NCBI GenBank assembly: GCA_018402485.1
Contig: JAGYIY010000001.1
Coordinates: forward strand, 590,001 to 654,000
Length of the DNA stretch: 64,000 nt
Reading direction: 5' to 3'
DNA from: Roseivirga sp.
GTDB lineage: Bacteria > Bacteroidota > Bacteroidia > Cytophagales > Cyclobacteriaceae
Positions 5,946 to 14,975 of the stretch are shown here, in pieces. Position numbers and translations under genes: made by a program. A model generated the notes under the pieces. It was not told where the DNA came from and did no database searches. It worked only from the letters and a program-made list of their open reading frames with translations. Within the stretch, counting starts at the first letter, position 1. The number at the start of each line of letters is the position of its first letter.

Positions 5946-6656
5946 ATGAAAGCATTGGTATTAGGATTTCTGGCAATTGGATTGATGAGTTGCCATTCGG
6001 CAACCAAAGAAGCCAACACCTATCCTGACGTAAACATCGTTGGTGCAATGAAAAACGTGATGTGGAATGGCGAATTAGGCAGTAGCATCAATCTTGACAC
6101 CATTTCCGACAAAAAAGGACTTTATGGTTTAGGTCCAGCAAGCTATTTGAAAGGCGAATTGCTCATTAATAATGGAACCAGCTATGTATCAAAAGTAACT
6201 TCCGACTCGACCATGACCGTTGAAAAAACCTATGAAGCATCAGCACCATTCTTGGTTTATGGAAACGTAACCGAATGGAATGAAATTGAATTAACACCTG
6301 AAGTTAAGACGATTCAGGATATAGAGCAATTCATTGACGATCATTCGACTGAATTAAAAAGACCCTTTGCCTTTCAATTAACAGGACAGGTCGCAAGTGC
6401 TATGATTCATGTTCAGAATTTGCCTGAAGGAACAAAAGTATCCTCTCCTAATGAAGCGCATCAAGGACAAACCAATTATAGAATTACAAATGAAGCTGCT
6501 GAGATCATTGGGTTTTTCTCAACCGAACACAAAGGAATTTTTACCCATCACGACTCTTTTTTACACATGCACCTCATTACAAAAGACCAAAGTAAGATGG
6601 GGCATTTAGACGAATTAGTAATCCAAGAAATGAAATTATACCTTCCTTCTTTTTAA
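5946..6656 (+). CDS. alpha-acetolactate decarboxylase-like lipoprotein
   Basis: The 236-residue protein matches the acetolactate decarboxylase (BudA) family. The conserved segment GLYGLGPASYLKGELLINNG (59-78) and the metal site are present: H207 and H209 in LHMHLI, and H220 in KMGHLDEL. The 2- and 11-residue spacings equal those of the three zinc ligands in characterised enzymes. Known members convert acetolactate to acetoin. Unusually, the N-terminus is a lipoprotein signal (GLMSC, Cys16), so the protein should be exported and lipid-anchored, where acetolactate is not expected. E71 could match the catalytic glutamate of the family. I infer a related decarboxylase or binding role on a different substrate. 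Confidence 0.72.
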   Translation: MKALVLGFLAIGLMSCHSATKEANTYPDVNIVGAMKNVMWNGELGSSINLDTISDKKGLYGLGPASYLKGELLINNGTSYVSKVTSDSTMTVEKTYEASAPFLVYGNVTEWNEIELTPEVKTIQDIEQFIDDHSTELKRPFAFQLTGQVASAMIHVQNLPEGTKVSSPNEAHQGQTNYRITNEAAEIIGFFSTEHKGIFTHHDSFLHMHLITKDQSKMGHLDELVIQEMKLYLPSF

Positions 6657-6747
6657 AATGTGTAGGGTTTTTAATAACGTTTTATCTGGCCGACCATTGA
6701 ACATAAGTTCTTTGCTCATCTATTAAACCATAACGCTTACAAAAAAA

Positions 6748-7518
6748 ATGACTAAAACAACATTCATTCTTGCGCTTTTAATTTTTGGCTTTACCAACTG
6801 TTTCTCACAGTTATCGAAAAAAGAATTTGAAGGTGTTGTAGCCTATTTTGTAGACTGCGTAAAGAAGGCAGATATTGATCAACTTGATTTGATGATATCT
6901 TACCCTCTTCAACGAGCTTATCCGATACCTCCCATAAATAACAAAGAGGAATTTAAAAACCGCTACTCAGAAATATTCGATGATAGCCTGACTTCCGTTA
7001 TTACCAATTCAAACCTAAAAAAAGATTGGACAGATGTAGGTGGGCGAGGAATAATGCTTCACAACGGAATGGTATGGATAGATTATGAAGGGCGTTTACT
7101 AACAACAAACTACACCTCTGCCAAAGAAAAAGCACTGAAAGAAAAATGGATTGCGTACGAGAAAGCTTTACTTAATACTGACCTAAAAGCATTTAAAATA
7201 CCCATTCACACCATCGAAACAGATGCCTTTATTATAAGAATTGACCTTTTAGAGAACCAAATGTATCGATACGCTTCTTGGTCGAGCAATTCCAAGCTAT
7301 CTGACCCACCTGATTTGGTTATTAAAAATGGAAAAAGGATTTTTGAAGGAAGTGGCGGAAACCACCATTTTGAATTTACCAAAGGAGAATACAACTATAC
7401 AGTTTATGTAGATGTGTTAGGTTTAGATCCAGACGAAATGTCTCCCTTTCAATTGATTGTAACAAAAGAGAAGAAAGAGATTTTAAACCAATTTGGTAAA
7501 AAGAAGCAACTTAGATAA
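6748..7518 (+). CDS. secreted protein of unknown function
   Basis: This is a 256-residue protein with an N-terminal signal peptide (TFILALLIFGFTNCFSQ). I do not recognise the family. The first half (EFEGVVAYFVDCVKKADIDQ and FKNRYSEIFDDSL) has the feel of an NTF2/SnoaL-like cone fold, including a pattern like GRGIMLHNGMVWIDYEG. The second half is probably beta-rich (YRYASWSSNSKLSDPP, HHFEFTKGEYNYTVYV). The protein is therefore likely periplasmic or outer-membrane associated with two domains. It sits 17 bp before the GH5 gene and may be transcribed with it. Confidence is high that it is a gene and low for any function. Confidence 0.7.
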   Translation: MTKTTFILALLIFGFTNCFSQLSKKEFEGVVAYFVDCVKKADIDQLDLMISYPLQRAYPIPPINNKEEFKNRYSEIFDDSLTSVITNSNLKKDWTDVGGRGIMLHNGMVWIDYEGRLLTTNYTSAKEKALKEKWIAYEKALLNTDLKAFKIPIHTIETDAFIIRIDLLENQMYRYASWSSNSKLSDPPDLVIKNGKRIFEGSGGNHHFEFTKGEYNYTVYVDVLGLDPDEMSPFQLIVTKEKKEILNQFGKKKQLR

Positions 7519-7535
7519 AGAAATTTCCAAGAGAA

Positions 7536-8612
7536 ATGAGCAAAAGAATTTTCTATCGAATGAAGAATTTGATTCTATCGACTATTTGCACTGCTTTATT
7601 ATTGGCGTGCACCGATGAACAAATCTCACCAGACTTTGGTAGTACCTTAAATTCACCCCCTCCTATTCCCGATCAAATCAAAGGCCCTTTTGCTATTGAT
7701 GGGCAAAATATCCGTAAGGATGGACAGGTAGTTACGTTTAAAGGTGTAAACGCCATGCAGACCTTTGGTTTAGGCAACGCCAATCGGATGAATGAATGGA
7801 AAATTCAGATGGTACGCGAATTTATAGGCAACCTGAGAGAACAACCCATTATTGGAAGCCCTATTCTTGCGAGTGATCGAGTGTGGTATCATCCTCTACA
7901 ACAAATTGTTGATCAAAATCGAGCACATGGAATGGTTACTATACTCTGCCCGTTCGGTTGGGTAGATGCTAATGGTGAACAAACTTTACTCACCGGATTA
8001 AACCCCTCTGATCAGGGGTTTTACGATGCTTATCAAGAAAAGATGAAGGCAATTGCCCAACATTTTAAAGACCAACCAGATGTTTGGATAGAGCTTTGGA
8101 ATGAACCTTACCGCTGGGACAATAAAAATAACTATACCCATGAGCTTTGGCTAAATGATATGGCCGAAATGATAGATAAGCTCCGGTGGGTTGATGGGTT
8201 CCATAATGTGATTGTTGTTCCTGGAAATGAGCAGGGGCAATCAGCAGACGCCATCATAGAAAAAGGAGAGAGGCTATTAGAGGGGAGGTTTAATATTCTT
8301 TTTGATTTACATGCCTATGAAAAGTGGTTGTTAAATGCAAATGAAGATCAACTGATTACCAAGATCAACGATTTAAAAAAGAGAGACATCCCATTCATGA
8401 TAGGAGAAGTCGGTGTTCAAAATATTGCAGGTGTTATGGAAATTGACCCCTTTCTACGTGCAGCAGAAGTTACAAACATTTCTGTGCTCGCTTGGTTATG
8501 GAATCAAAACTCAGATTATAACAATGCTTTATTAACGAAAGATGGACAAGCCAACGCCACTGAACGCAACAACTACTGGGGAACAAAATATAAGGCATTT
8601 CTCAAAAAATAA
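7536..8612 (+). CDS. glycoside hydrolase family 5-like lipoprotein
   Basis: This 358-residue protein has a lipoprotein signal (lipobox LLAC, Cys25) and a GH5-type barrel. The acid/base glutamate is E190 in ELWNEP and the nucleophile E291 in MIGEVG. LFDLHAYEKW (255-264) matches the conserved His/Tyr-bearing strand, and AWLWNQ near the end the conserved Trp strand. Family members cleave beta-1,4-linked glycans such as cellulose, mannan or xyloglucan; the substrate cannot be predicted here. A second in-frame ATG at 7560 would give a shorter signal peptide and is an equal candidate start. The following DUF3050 gene begins 4 bp after the stop codon, so the two are probably cotranscribed. Confidence 0.82.
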   Translation: MSKRIFYRMKNLILSTICTALLLACTDEQISPDFGSTLNSPPPIPDQIKGPFAIDGQNIRKDGQVVTFKGVNAMQTFGLGNANRMNEWKIQMVREFIGNLREQPIIGSPILASDRVWYHPLQQIVDQNRAHGMVTILCPFGWVDANGEQTLLTGLNPSDQGFYDAYQEKMKAIAQHFKDQPDVWIELWNEPYRWDNKNNYTHELWLNDMAEMIDKLRWVDGFHNVIVVPGNEQGQSADAIIEKGERLLEGRFNILFDLHAYEKWLLNANEDQLITKINDLKKRDIPFMIGEVGVQNIAGVMEIDPFLRAAEVTNISVLAWLWNQNSDYNNALLTKDGQANATERNNYWGTKYKAFLKK

Positions 8613-8616
8613 TACA

Positions 8617-9408
8617 ATGAATAAGATCGCATATATTACTGAAAGAACAAAGCCCCTAAGAGATCAAATCGTCGATCATGCTGTTTATTCGGCCATAAGA
8701 GATATCGAAGATTTACAAATATTCATGAAATTCCATGTCTATGCTGTCTGGGATTTTATGTCGCTGTTGAAAAGTTTGCAGAATAAACTTACCTGTGTAG
8801 GTGTACCATGGCACCCTACAGGTTCGGCCAATACAAGGTACCTTATCAATGAAATTGTCGCTGGAGAAGAGTCAGACATAGACCTACATGATTGTAGAAA
8901 AAGTCATTACGAAATGTACCTAGACGCCATGAAGCAATGTAATGCAGATACTTTAAACATAAAAGCTTTTACCAAAGCGCTACAAGAAGGTTCCTCTTTT
9001 AACCAAGCCTATACCATAGCCAATACACCAATGGCAGCAAGAGCATTTGTAAATTTTACTTTTGAGGTCATCAACAGTGGCAAAACACATGTTCAATCGG
9101 CTGTTTTTACGTTTGGAAGAGAAGACTTAATACCAAAAATGTTCTTGTCTATCGTAAGCGACCTTAATGAACAGTTTCCAAATAAAATTTCTTATTTAAA
9201 GTATTACTTGGACCGACACATTGCTGTGGATGGCGACCATCATAGTCATTTAGCTTTAGAAATGACCTCAGAGCTTTGTGCCGATAATGAAAAATATTGG
9301 GAAGAGGCTGAGGAGGCATGCCAAAAAGCCTTAGAACAGCGTATTAAACTGTGGGACGGCGCGCTAGCCGAAATAAGAAGCCTGAAAAAATTAGGTCTTG
9401 CTCATTGA
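8617..9408 (+). CDS. DUF3050-family protein (heme-oxygenase-like fold)
   Basis: The 263-residue product matches DUF3050. Characteristic segments are LRDQIVDHAVYSAIRDIEDL, FMKFHVYAVWDFMSLLKSLQ, the LINEIV.GEESD segment and FLKYYLDRHI-like DRHIAVDGDHH. The family has a heme-oxygenase-like or TenA-like helical fold. The repeated His/Glu/Asp positions (H in VDHAVY, H in MKFHVY, E in INEIV, DGDHH) suggest a di-metal site, as in heme-oxygenase-like diiron oxidases. That is inference from the fold; no substrate is known to me. No signal peptide is present, so it is cytoplasmic. The ATG at 8617 is chosen because it sits 4 bp after the GH5 stop; a longer frame would overlap that gene. Confidence 0.78.
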   Translation: MNKIAYITERTKPLRDQIVDHAVYSAIRDIEDLQIFMKFHVYAVWDFMSLLKSLQNKLTCVGVPWHPTGSANTRYLINEIVAGEESDIDLHDCRKSHYEMYLDAMKQCNADTLNIKAFTKALQEGSSFNQAYTIANTPMAARAFVNFTFEVINSGKTHVQSAVFTFGREDLIPKMFLSIVSDLNEQFPNKISYLKYYLDRHIAVDGDHHSHLALEMTSELCADNEKYWEEAEEACQKALEQRIKLWDGALAEIRSLKKLGLAH

Positions 9409-9451
9409 GCAAATCAGCAACACCATGATTCTGTTTTAAGTTAGAAAAAAC

Positions 9452-9481
9452 AAAGCCATTTGCCTTGCAGCAAATGGCTTT
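9452..9481. terminator. bidirectional hairpin terminator
   Basis: AAAGCCATTTGC (9452-9463) and GCAAATGGCTTT (9470-9481) form a perfect 12-bp stem with a 6-nt loop. It lies between the convergent DUF3050 gene and the M1 peptidase gene, so it can serve both. Confidence 0.85.
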
Positions 9482-9504
9482 GTGAACCTTGTTTCAACCC
9501 TTAC

Positions 9505-11841
9505 TTAGTTACCCCCATTGGCTCTTTGCATAGGGTTAGTACCAGAGGCCTGACCCCTTGCGCCTGATCCTCTAGAGCGGAACAACTCAAAACGTGAGGG
9601 GTTATTGGTTCTAGGAAAATAATTATTATCCACATCCGTATCTGCCGTCTCACCAAATGGATCTAGTCGAATCTGAACTACTTCTTTATTTTTCATAAAG
9701 GCTTTCGTAACATTTTGCTCATTCTTGCGCCAGATATAAGCAGGAATACGTTCTACCTCTGTGCTGCCATCGGTGTATGTCCACTCAATGATGATGGGCA
9801 TCACCAAGCCCCCTTTGTTTTCAAACTCTATTTGATAGAAATTTTTATCATCGCCAAGCAATTCCCTTTCCTCATCGGATAAAGAAGCTTGGAAGCGTGT
9901 ATAAGCTACTTTGGCTTCTTCTGTTACTTCAAAAGGATCGTAGGTATGATAAAAGTCTTGCAGTCTTTTATCTTCGTCTACGTAATAACGCATCCCTTCC
10001 TTACGGTTTTTTTCACTGGCCACGTCAATTTTGTTCTCCTCATTGGCCGCTCTGGCAATTGGATATTCCACTTCAGGGTTTTTCGTGTCTAGTTTATACC
10101 ACTGTACATTATTGATAGAGATATCTACATGGTCTATACTAAAATACCATCCTCTGATGAACCAGTCAATATCCACGGCCGAAGCATCCTCCAGTGTTCT
10201 GAACAAGTCATCGGGAGTGGGGTGTTTGAAGGCCCAACGTTCTGCATATTTTTTAAAGGCAAAATCGAATAACTCTCTTCCCATGATCGTCTCACGCAAA
10301 ATATTCAAGCCTGTAGCGGCTTTTGCATAAGCATTGCTGCCAAAGCCAATGATGTTTTCTGAATTGGTCATGATGGGCTCCAATTGCTCTTTTGGCAAAG
10401 CCATGTAAGGAGCAATTTTCGATGCTGGCCCTCTTCTGTGAGGATAATTGCTATCAAACTCTTGTTCTGTAAGATACTGAACAAAGGTATTCAACCCTTC
10501 ATCCATCCAAGTCCACTGTCTCTCGTCTGAATTGACAATCATAGGAAAGAAATTGTGCCCCACTTCGTGAATAATTACACCAATGGCACCCCATTTGGTC
10601 GACTCCGGATAGGTACCATCGGGCAAAGTACGGCCATAATTAAAGCAAATCATGGGGTATTCCATACCATTGCTTGCCTCTACCGAAATGGCAACAGGGT
10701 ACGGGTAAGGAATGGTATACTTAGAGTAGGTTTTTAACGTATGAGCGACAGCCTTTGTAGAATAACGCTCATAAATACCATAGGCTTCTTTGGCATAATA
10801 AGACATGGCCATGGGGTGATCTTCTCGACCATCGATATCGGCTGCCATAGCATCCCAAACAAATTTTCTAGAGGAGGTCCAAGCAAAATCTCTTACATTC
10901 TCAGCTTTGTAATGCCAAGTTTTCGTACGAGTAGATTTTGACTTTTCATTGGCTTTTGCTTCTTCCAAAGTAATGATCTTAACAGGCTCTACAAACTCGT
11001 TTTGGGCTTTCTCCCATCTTTCTCTTTGTGTAGCGGTAAGTACGTTTTTGGCATTTTGAAGTTCTCCTGTAGAACCTACTACATGATCCTCGGGAACGGT
11101 CATTTTAACATCGTAATCGCCAAAAGTAAGCGCAAACTCACCTCTTCCGGTAAACTGCTTATTATTCCATCCTTGAAAATCGGAATAAACTGCCATGCGT
11201 GGAAACCAACCGGTTATGGTGTAAATGTAGTTACCATCTTCAGGGAAAAATTCATGCCCTCCACGAGCTCCAGACTCAGAGCGTGGTGTAGTATTATACC
11301 ACCAGCGGATGCTAAAAGTCACTTTTTGCCCTGGAGCTAAGGTTTGATCCAAATCAATACGCATCATGGTTTGATTAATGGTATAGTCCATTTCCGCACC
11401 GCGGGCGTCTTTTACCTCAGTAATGTGAAAACCCCAGTTATTGTCATGACCATCTAAGGCATCAATCTGACCGTAAGACATACGAGGCCTAATGCTGCTC
11501 TCATCAAACTTGTAAGAATCATTGTCTGGCTGACGAACATTTTCATCTAAAGCCAACCACAAGTAATCCAAAGGATCGGGGGAGTTGTTGTAATAGGTAA
11601 TGGTTTCGTAACCATCAAGCCGTTGGTTTTCATCATTGAGGGTAGCCTCAATGATGTAATCGGCACGTTGCTGCCAGTATTTTGGCCCGGGAGCCCCTGA
11701 GGCACTACGGTACATACTTGGGTCGCGTAACATACGCTCTAGCTGTTCGAAACGATTACCATGATTGCTTGTAACTACTTGTGCCCAGGCAGAAGTGCCT
11801 AGGAACAAGAAAAGAACTGAAATTTTAAAAACGTTTTTCAT
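9505..11841 (-). CDS. M1-family metallopeptidase, secreted
   Basis: This 778-residue protein begins with a signal peptide (VFKISVLFLFLGTSAWAQ). The zinc site is HEVGH (H425, E426, H429) with the third ligand E448 in WMDEGLN, the HExxH-x18-E spacing of gluzincins. GMEYPM about 40 residues earlier corresponds to the M1 GxMEN substrate motif in altered form. Members of this family cleave N-terminal residues from peptides. The C-terminal 200 residues form a beta-rich domain of the type found in Bacteroidota M1 peptidases, ending in a Gly/Arg/Ser-rich tail (from about residue 755). It probably works in the periplasm or outside the cell. A HupE-type gene lies just upstream on the same strand. Confidence 0.88.
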   Translation of the reverse strand: MKNVFKISVLFLFLGTSAWAQVVTSNHGNRFEQLERMLRDPSMYRSASGAPGPKYWQQRADYIIEATLNDENQRLDGYETITYYNNSPDPLDYLWLALDENVRQPDNDSYKFDESSIRPRMSYGQIDALDGHDNNWGFHITEVKDARGAEMDYTINQTMMRIDLDQTLAPGQKVTFSIRWWYNTTPRSESGARGGHEFFPEDGNYIYTITGWFPRMAVYSDFQGWNNKQFTGRGEFALTFGDYDVKMTVPEDHVVGSTGELQNAKNVLTATQRERWEKAQNEFVEPVKIITLEEAKANEKSKSTRTKTWHYKAENVRDFAWTSSRKFVWDAMAADIDGREDHPMAMSYYAKEAYGIYERYSTKAVAHTLKTYSKYTIPYPYPVAISVEASNGMEYPMICFNYGRTLPDGTYPESTKWGAIGVIIHEVGHNFFPMIVNSDERQWTWMDEGLNTFVQYLTEQEFDSNYPHRRGPASKIAPYMALPKEQLEPIMTNSENIIGFGSNAYAKAATGLNILRETIMGRELFDFAFKKYAERWAFKHPTPDDLFRTLEDASAVDIDWFIRGWYFSIDHVDISINNVQWYKLDTKNPEVEYPIARAANEENKIDVASEKNRKEGMRYYVDEDKRLQDFYHTYDPFEVTEEAKVAYTRFQASLSDEERELLGDDKNFYQIEFENKGGLVMPIIIEWTYTDGSTEVERIPAYIWRKNEQNVTKAFMKNKEVVQIRLDPFGETADTDVDNNYFPRTNNPSRFELFRSRGSGARGQASGTNPMQRANGGN

Positions 11842-11860
11842 AAATGATTGATTTCTCTTC

Positions 11861-12445
11861 TTACCAATATTTTGTTGCGATCATTAAAGTAATGGCAATC
11901 CCTACAACCGCAGAGGACGTTACCAATGTCCAGTCTCTCCTTGCTACGTTGAAAAGCCCAACAAAAACAAAAGAGATGACCATAAAAAAGGCCACAATGA
12001 TCAGCTGACCTATCTCTAAACCCAGATTGAAACTGAGCAGAGGGGTAAATATACTATTTTCTTTTCCTAACAAACTTTTTAAATAATTAGAAAAACCAAG
12101 ACCATGTATGAGCCCGAAAATCAAGGCATAAAAATAATTGGTGCTGAACCTAGAAGGGTTGACAATACTGTTCTTGCGAAAAAGATTGGTTAAGGCTGTG
12201 ATAAAAATGGTAACTGGAATCAAGAACTCAATAATGTCTGAGCGGAAGTTGATGATCTGAAGTGTACTTAAGGCCAAAGTAACAGAGTGCCCAATGGTGA
12301 AGGCTGTTACCAAAATCAAAATTTTCTTCCAATCTTGAAGCTGATAGATGGCACAAAGGGCAATGATGAATAAAATATGGTCATAGCCATTCACATCAAT
12401 GATGTGCCGATAGCCCAATTGGAAGTACATACTGAATTCACTCAT
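11861..12445 (-). CDS. HupE/UreJ-family membrane protein
   Basis: The 194-residue protein is nearly all membrane segments (about six). It matches the HupE/UreJ_2 family: the N-terminal GYRHIIDVNGYDHILFIIAL, the middle FTIGHSVTLALS and the later FGLIHGLGFSNYL carry its conserved His, Asp and Gly residues. HupE and UreJ proteins import nickel or related metals in other bacteria. Here the conserved His in GYRHI, DHI, GHS and LIHGLGF could form the metal path. In Bacteroidota this family usually occurs with DUF6702 and M1 peptidase genes, as it does here, and its substrate is unproven. It starts 19 bp before the peptidase gene on the same strand. Confidence 0.82.
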   Translation of the reverse strand: MSEFSMYFQLGYRHIIDVNGYDHILFIIALCAIYQLQDWKKILILVTAFTIGHSVTLALSTLQIINFRSDIIEFLIPVTIFITALTNLFRKNSIVNPSRFSTNYFYALIFGLIHGLGFSNYLKSLLGKENSIFTPLLSFNLGLEIGQLIIVAFFMVISFVFVGLFNVARRDWTLVTSSAVVGIAITLMIATKYW

Positions 12446-12528
12446 GCATTGGTAATTTTTAACAGGCTATATACCTGATTTGCAATGATAAAGCTTAATT
12501 TTGATTACACATAGTAAAAAGTACCCCT

Positions 12529-13026
12529 ATGCTCTTAAAAATTCTCTTTTCCGTATGGCCGCTTCTATCATTTTGGCACCCATTTCATGTGAGTGTGGTA
12601 GAGATTCGACACAACGCCGAGGAGCAAGTTTTGCAAATGAGCCAACGCATTTTTTTAGACGATTTAGAGGAAGCAGTGGAAGGGTTTCATGCTCTTGACT
12701 ACGTAGATACCGCCTCTCCCGATGATCTGGTAAGATTAGATAGTTTAATTGCCAGTTACCTTAAGGCCAAGGTATTTTTCCGTGTGAATGGCGAAAACCG
12801 TGACTTTACCTATGTGGGCTCAGAAAAAGAAGGCGATGCCCGTTGGTGTTACTTTATGATTGATGCTGTACCTTCTGTACGCACCTTAGAAGTGACAAAT
12901 GTGGCGCTAATGGATGTTTTTGATGACCAGGAAAATATTATTCATTGTGTCGTAGGCAACCAAAAACGAAGCTATAAGCTAAATAAACAAAGCAAATACT
13001 TCACATTTGAATTTGAGAAAGAATGA
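12529..13026 (+). CDS. DUF6702-family secreted protein
   Basis: The 165-residue product has a signal sequence (LLKILFSVWPLLSFWHPFHVS) and matches the DUF6702 family found next to HupE-type genes in Bacteroidota. Typical segments are HPFHVSVVEIRHN, FLDDLEEAV near residue 44 and the closing beta-strand pattern KYFTFEF. It lies divergent from the HupE gene (83 bp between starts), in agreement with a shared regulatory region. The conserved His residues near the N-terminus (W-HPFHVS, IRHN) could bind metal, but this is inference. The stop codon overlaps the next gene by 4 bp. Confidence 0.72.
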   Translation: MLLKILFSVWPLLSFWHPFHVSVVEIRHNAEEQVLQMSQRIFLDDLEEAVEGFHALDYVDTASPDDLVRLDSLIASYLKAKVFFRVNGENRDFTYVGSEKEGDARWCYFMIDAVPSVRTLEVTNVALMDVFDDQENIIHCVVGNQKRSYKLNKQSKYFTFEFEKE

Positions 13027-13835
13027 AATTATTCTCAATGGTTTGCTTACTATTCCTTACGCTATCGGCTTGCCAAAGTAAAAAGGAAACGACCGAGCAG
13101 GAGAATTTCGTAGAAGTAGCCAAGCGCTATTCCCTCCTTAAAATATCGCGCTTAAGTGGTCCCTGTCAAGAAGACAGCACCTCAAACCGCTGCTTAAATA
13201 TTAGGATTGAAGTGCCTTCTTTTTTGGAGGATACCTTGGGTAATATTGCGGGAAGGCTAAATGCACAAATCAAAAAAGATATCTTTTCCTTTTTTTCCCC
13301 TGAAGCTACCCATACATCTTACGATAGTTTGGCCGCTGAATTATCCTCTGAACATGAACGGATTCTTGAAGACTATCCGGATTATGATCATCCATGGAAT
13401 TTAGAAATATTGTCTGACATCATCTATGAAGACACTTCCTTTGTGAGCATTGCCACCAACATTTTTTCTTATACAGGAGGAGCTCACCCCAACAATTCCC
13501 AAATTTACGCGAGCTATGATGTACAGAATGGACACCGTATTCGTTTAAAAGATTTATTTAAGTTGGGATCAGAAGAGGAACTGAATAGAGCTGCAGAAAT
13601 AGAGTTCCGAATGCTGAAACGCATTCCACCCCATATCAAGTTAGAAGAAGAGGGTTATCGGTTTGAAAATGATAGGTTTGAACTCAATGAAAATTTCGCC
13701 ATCCTTAATAAAAGCCTTATCTTTTATTATAATCCATATGAAATAGGGGCTTATGCGTTAGGGCCCTCAGAATTACAATTGAACTTCTCCGATTACGCTC
13801 ATTTGATAAAGCAAGGCAGTTATATTGACAAATGA
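13023..13835 (+). CDS. DUF3298/DUF4163-type lipoprotein
   Basis: A 270-residue lipoprotein (lipobox TLSAC, Cys17). The C-terminal half matches the DUF3298 domain: FSYTGGAHPNNSQIYASYDV followed by HRIRLKDLFKLG and FYYNPYEIGAYALGPSEL. The N-terminal half (about 30-140) fits the associated DUF4163/PdaC-like region. Such proteins are found in peptidoglycan-modifying enzymes and in the RsiV anti-sigma factor, where the domain binds ligands such as lysozyme. No catalytic residues are apparent here, so a binding role at the outer membrane is more likely. Its start overlaps the DUF6702 stop, and its own end overlaps the YceI start, so these three genes form one operon. Confidence 0.78.
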   Translation: MKLFSMVCLLFLTLSACQSKKETTEQENFVEVAKRYSLLKISRLSGPCQEDSTSNRCLNIRIEVPSFLEDTLGNIAGRLNAQIKKDIFSFFSPEATHTSYDSLAAELSSEHERILEDYPDYDHPWNLEILSDIIYEDTSFVSIATNIFSYTGGAHPNNSQIYASYDVQNGHRIRLKDLFKLGSEEELNRAAEIEFRMLKRIPPHIKLEEEGYRFENDRFELNENFAILNKSLIFYYNPYEIGAYALGPSELQLNFSDYAHLIKQGSYIDK

Positions 13836-14404
13836 AGAGATTCAAAAAAGTTACACCCTTAGCCTTCTTCCATGAATTGGTAAATGAGCTGCAGCCTACA
13901 TATTTACTTTTATTCGTGGCATGTTTTTTTGGGATGCCTCAAGCTAAATCACAATCACCATTAAAGGTACAGTTTGAAATCAACAATTTGGGTTTCCCCG
14001 TGAAGGGTACTTTTGACTCTTTGAGCATTAGTTACTCCTTTGACCCGGCAAAAATTGAACAATCCAAATTTGCTGTGAATATTTTTGCAGCATCTATCAA
14101 TACGGGAATAATTGCGCGAGACCGCCATTTGCAGAAGGCAAAATACTTTGATGTTGAGCAATTCCCCATACTCTCTTTCCAATCCAAAAACATGGTGGTA
14201 ACGCCTACAGGATATCGATTGATCGGCAGGCTGACCATCAAAGGCCATAGTGAAGAAATCCAGATCGACGTCAATCGGGTCGACAATAGCACAGAGGGTT
14301 ACTTAGAAACGGCATTTCAGGTGAATAGAAGCACTTTTGATATAGGTAATAAAAGCTTTATACTTGGTAACGAAGTACGCATAAGCTTGATGCTAATGCT
14401 CTAA
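13832..14404 (+). CDS. YceI-family secreted protein
   Basis: The 190-residue protein has a long N-terminal signal region (hydrophobic core LLLFVACFFGMP, cleavage near KSQS). The mature part matches the YceI lipocalin-like family: FEINNLGFPVKGTFD, the middle FAASINTGIIARDRHLQKA, YFDVEQFPILSFQS, and GRLTIKGHSEEI. YceI proteins bind isoprenoid or amide lipids in the periplasm. The gene start overlaps the previous stop, and the stop overlaps the end of the convergent RNA-ligase-like gene by 4 bp. A shorter start would also leave a signal peptide. Confidence 0.85.
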   Translation: MKRFKKVTPLAFFHELVNELQPTYLLLFVACFFGMPQAKSQSPLKVQFEINNLGFPVKGTFDSLSISYSFDPAKIEQSKFAVNIFAASINTGIIARDRHLQKAKYFDVEQFPILSFQSKNMVVTPTGYRLIGRLTIKGHSEEIQIDVNRVDNSTEGYLETAFQVNRSTFDIGNKSFILGNEVRISLMLML

Positions 14405-14973
14405 ACTTCTTTCTTACAATCGGGGAGTGTAAAGCCAAAATACTGATAGGCGACCCAAAACTTGCCCGTATGCTTAAGTAACCAAAAACCTTCTGCATGA
14501 AAAGTACCTTCAAAAGCTTTGTTCTTCAATTCTTCCCAGGCTAGGAAAAATTCAGGCTTTTTTAAATCGCGAAAGGCGATGGTCATATGAGGGTGAAAAC
14601 CGTTTTTATGCTCCGCATGAAATAAGTTTAATTTTTCCCGCGTTTGGCGGGTAATGAGGGTATAAAATTGGTTTAAGCTTGGGTTTTCCTCTGGCCGAAC
14701 GTATAAGGTACGCGGTGGAAAGGCACCAAAACCATTGATTTGAATGGGAAAAGGCTGGTATTTAGTTGTTTGTACAAGTATATTCATTAACCGCTTTTCT
14801 TTCGTCTCCGACCATAAAAAAGGCATATGTAATGTGATGTGCGCGGGAGAACGCAAAGCAGCCCGCGTATGATATTTTTCCATCATTTCTTTTTTCAGGT
14901 CTTCGACCCTAGAAAAAAGAGGTTCAGGAGGTATGATAGCAATGAAATATCTCTTTAGGTCTGGCTTCGCCAT
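14401..14973 (-). CDS. 2'-5' RNA ligase / LigT-like protein
   Basis: This 190-residue protein belongs to the 2H phosphoesterase superfamily. The two catalytic motifs are HIT at residues 45-47 (in SPAHITLHMP) and HMT at 129-131 (in HPHMTIAF), the pair of HxT motifs that defines the family. Members act on 2'-5' or cyclic phosphodiester bonds in RNA or nucleotides. The true substrate is unknown here. It starts 2 bp before the amylosucrase stop codon on the same strand, so the two are probably transcribed together although no functional link is evident. It overlaps the convergent YceI gene by 4 bp. Confidence 0.85.
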   Translation of the reverse strand: MAKPDLKRYFIAIIPPEPLFSRVEDLKKEMMEKYHTRAALRSPAHITLHMPFLWSETKEKRLMNILVQTTKYQPFPIQINGFGAFPPRTLYVRPEENPSLNQFYTLITRQTREKLNLFHAEHKNGFHPHMTIAFRDLKKPEFFLAWEELKNKAFEGTFHAEGFWLLKHTGKFWVAYQYFGFTLPDCKKEV

Positions 14974-14975
14974 GC

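Noticed and set aside
9889..11340. several + strand frames antisense to the M1 peptidase
   Set aside because: All lie inside the peptidase gene, have no homology and are typical shadow frames.
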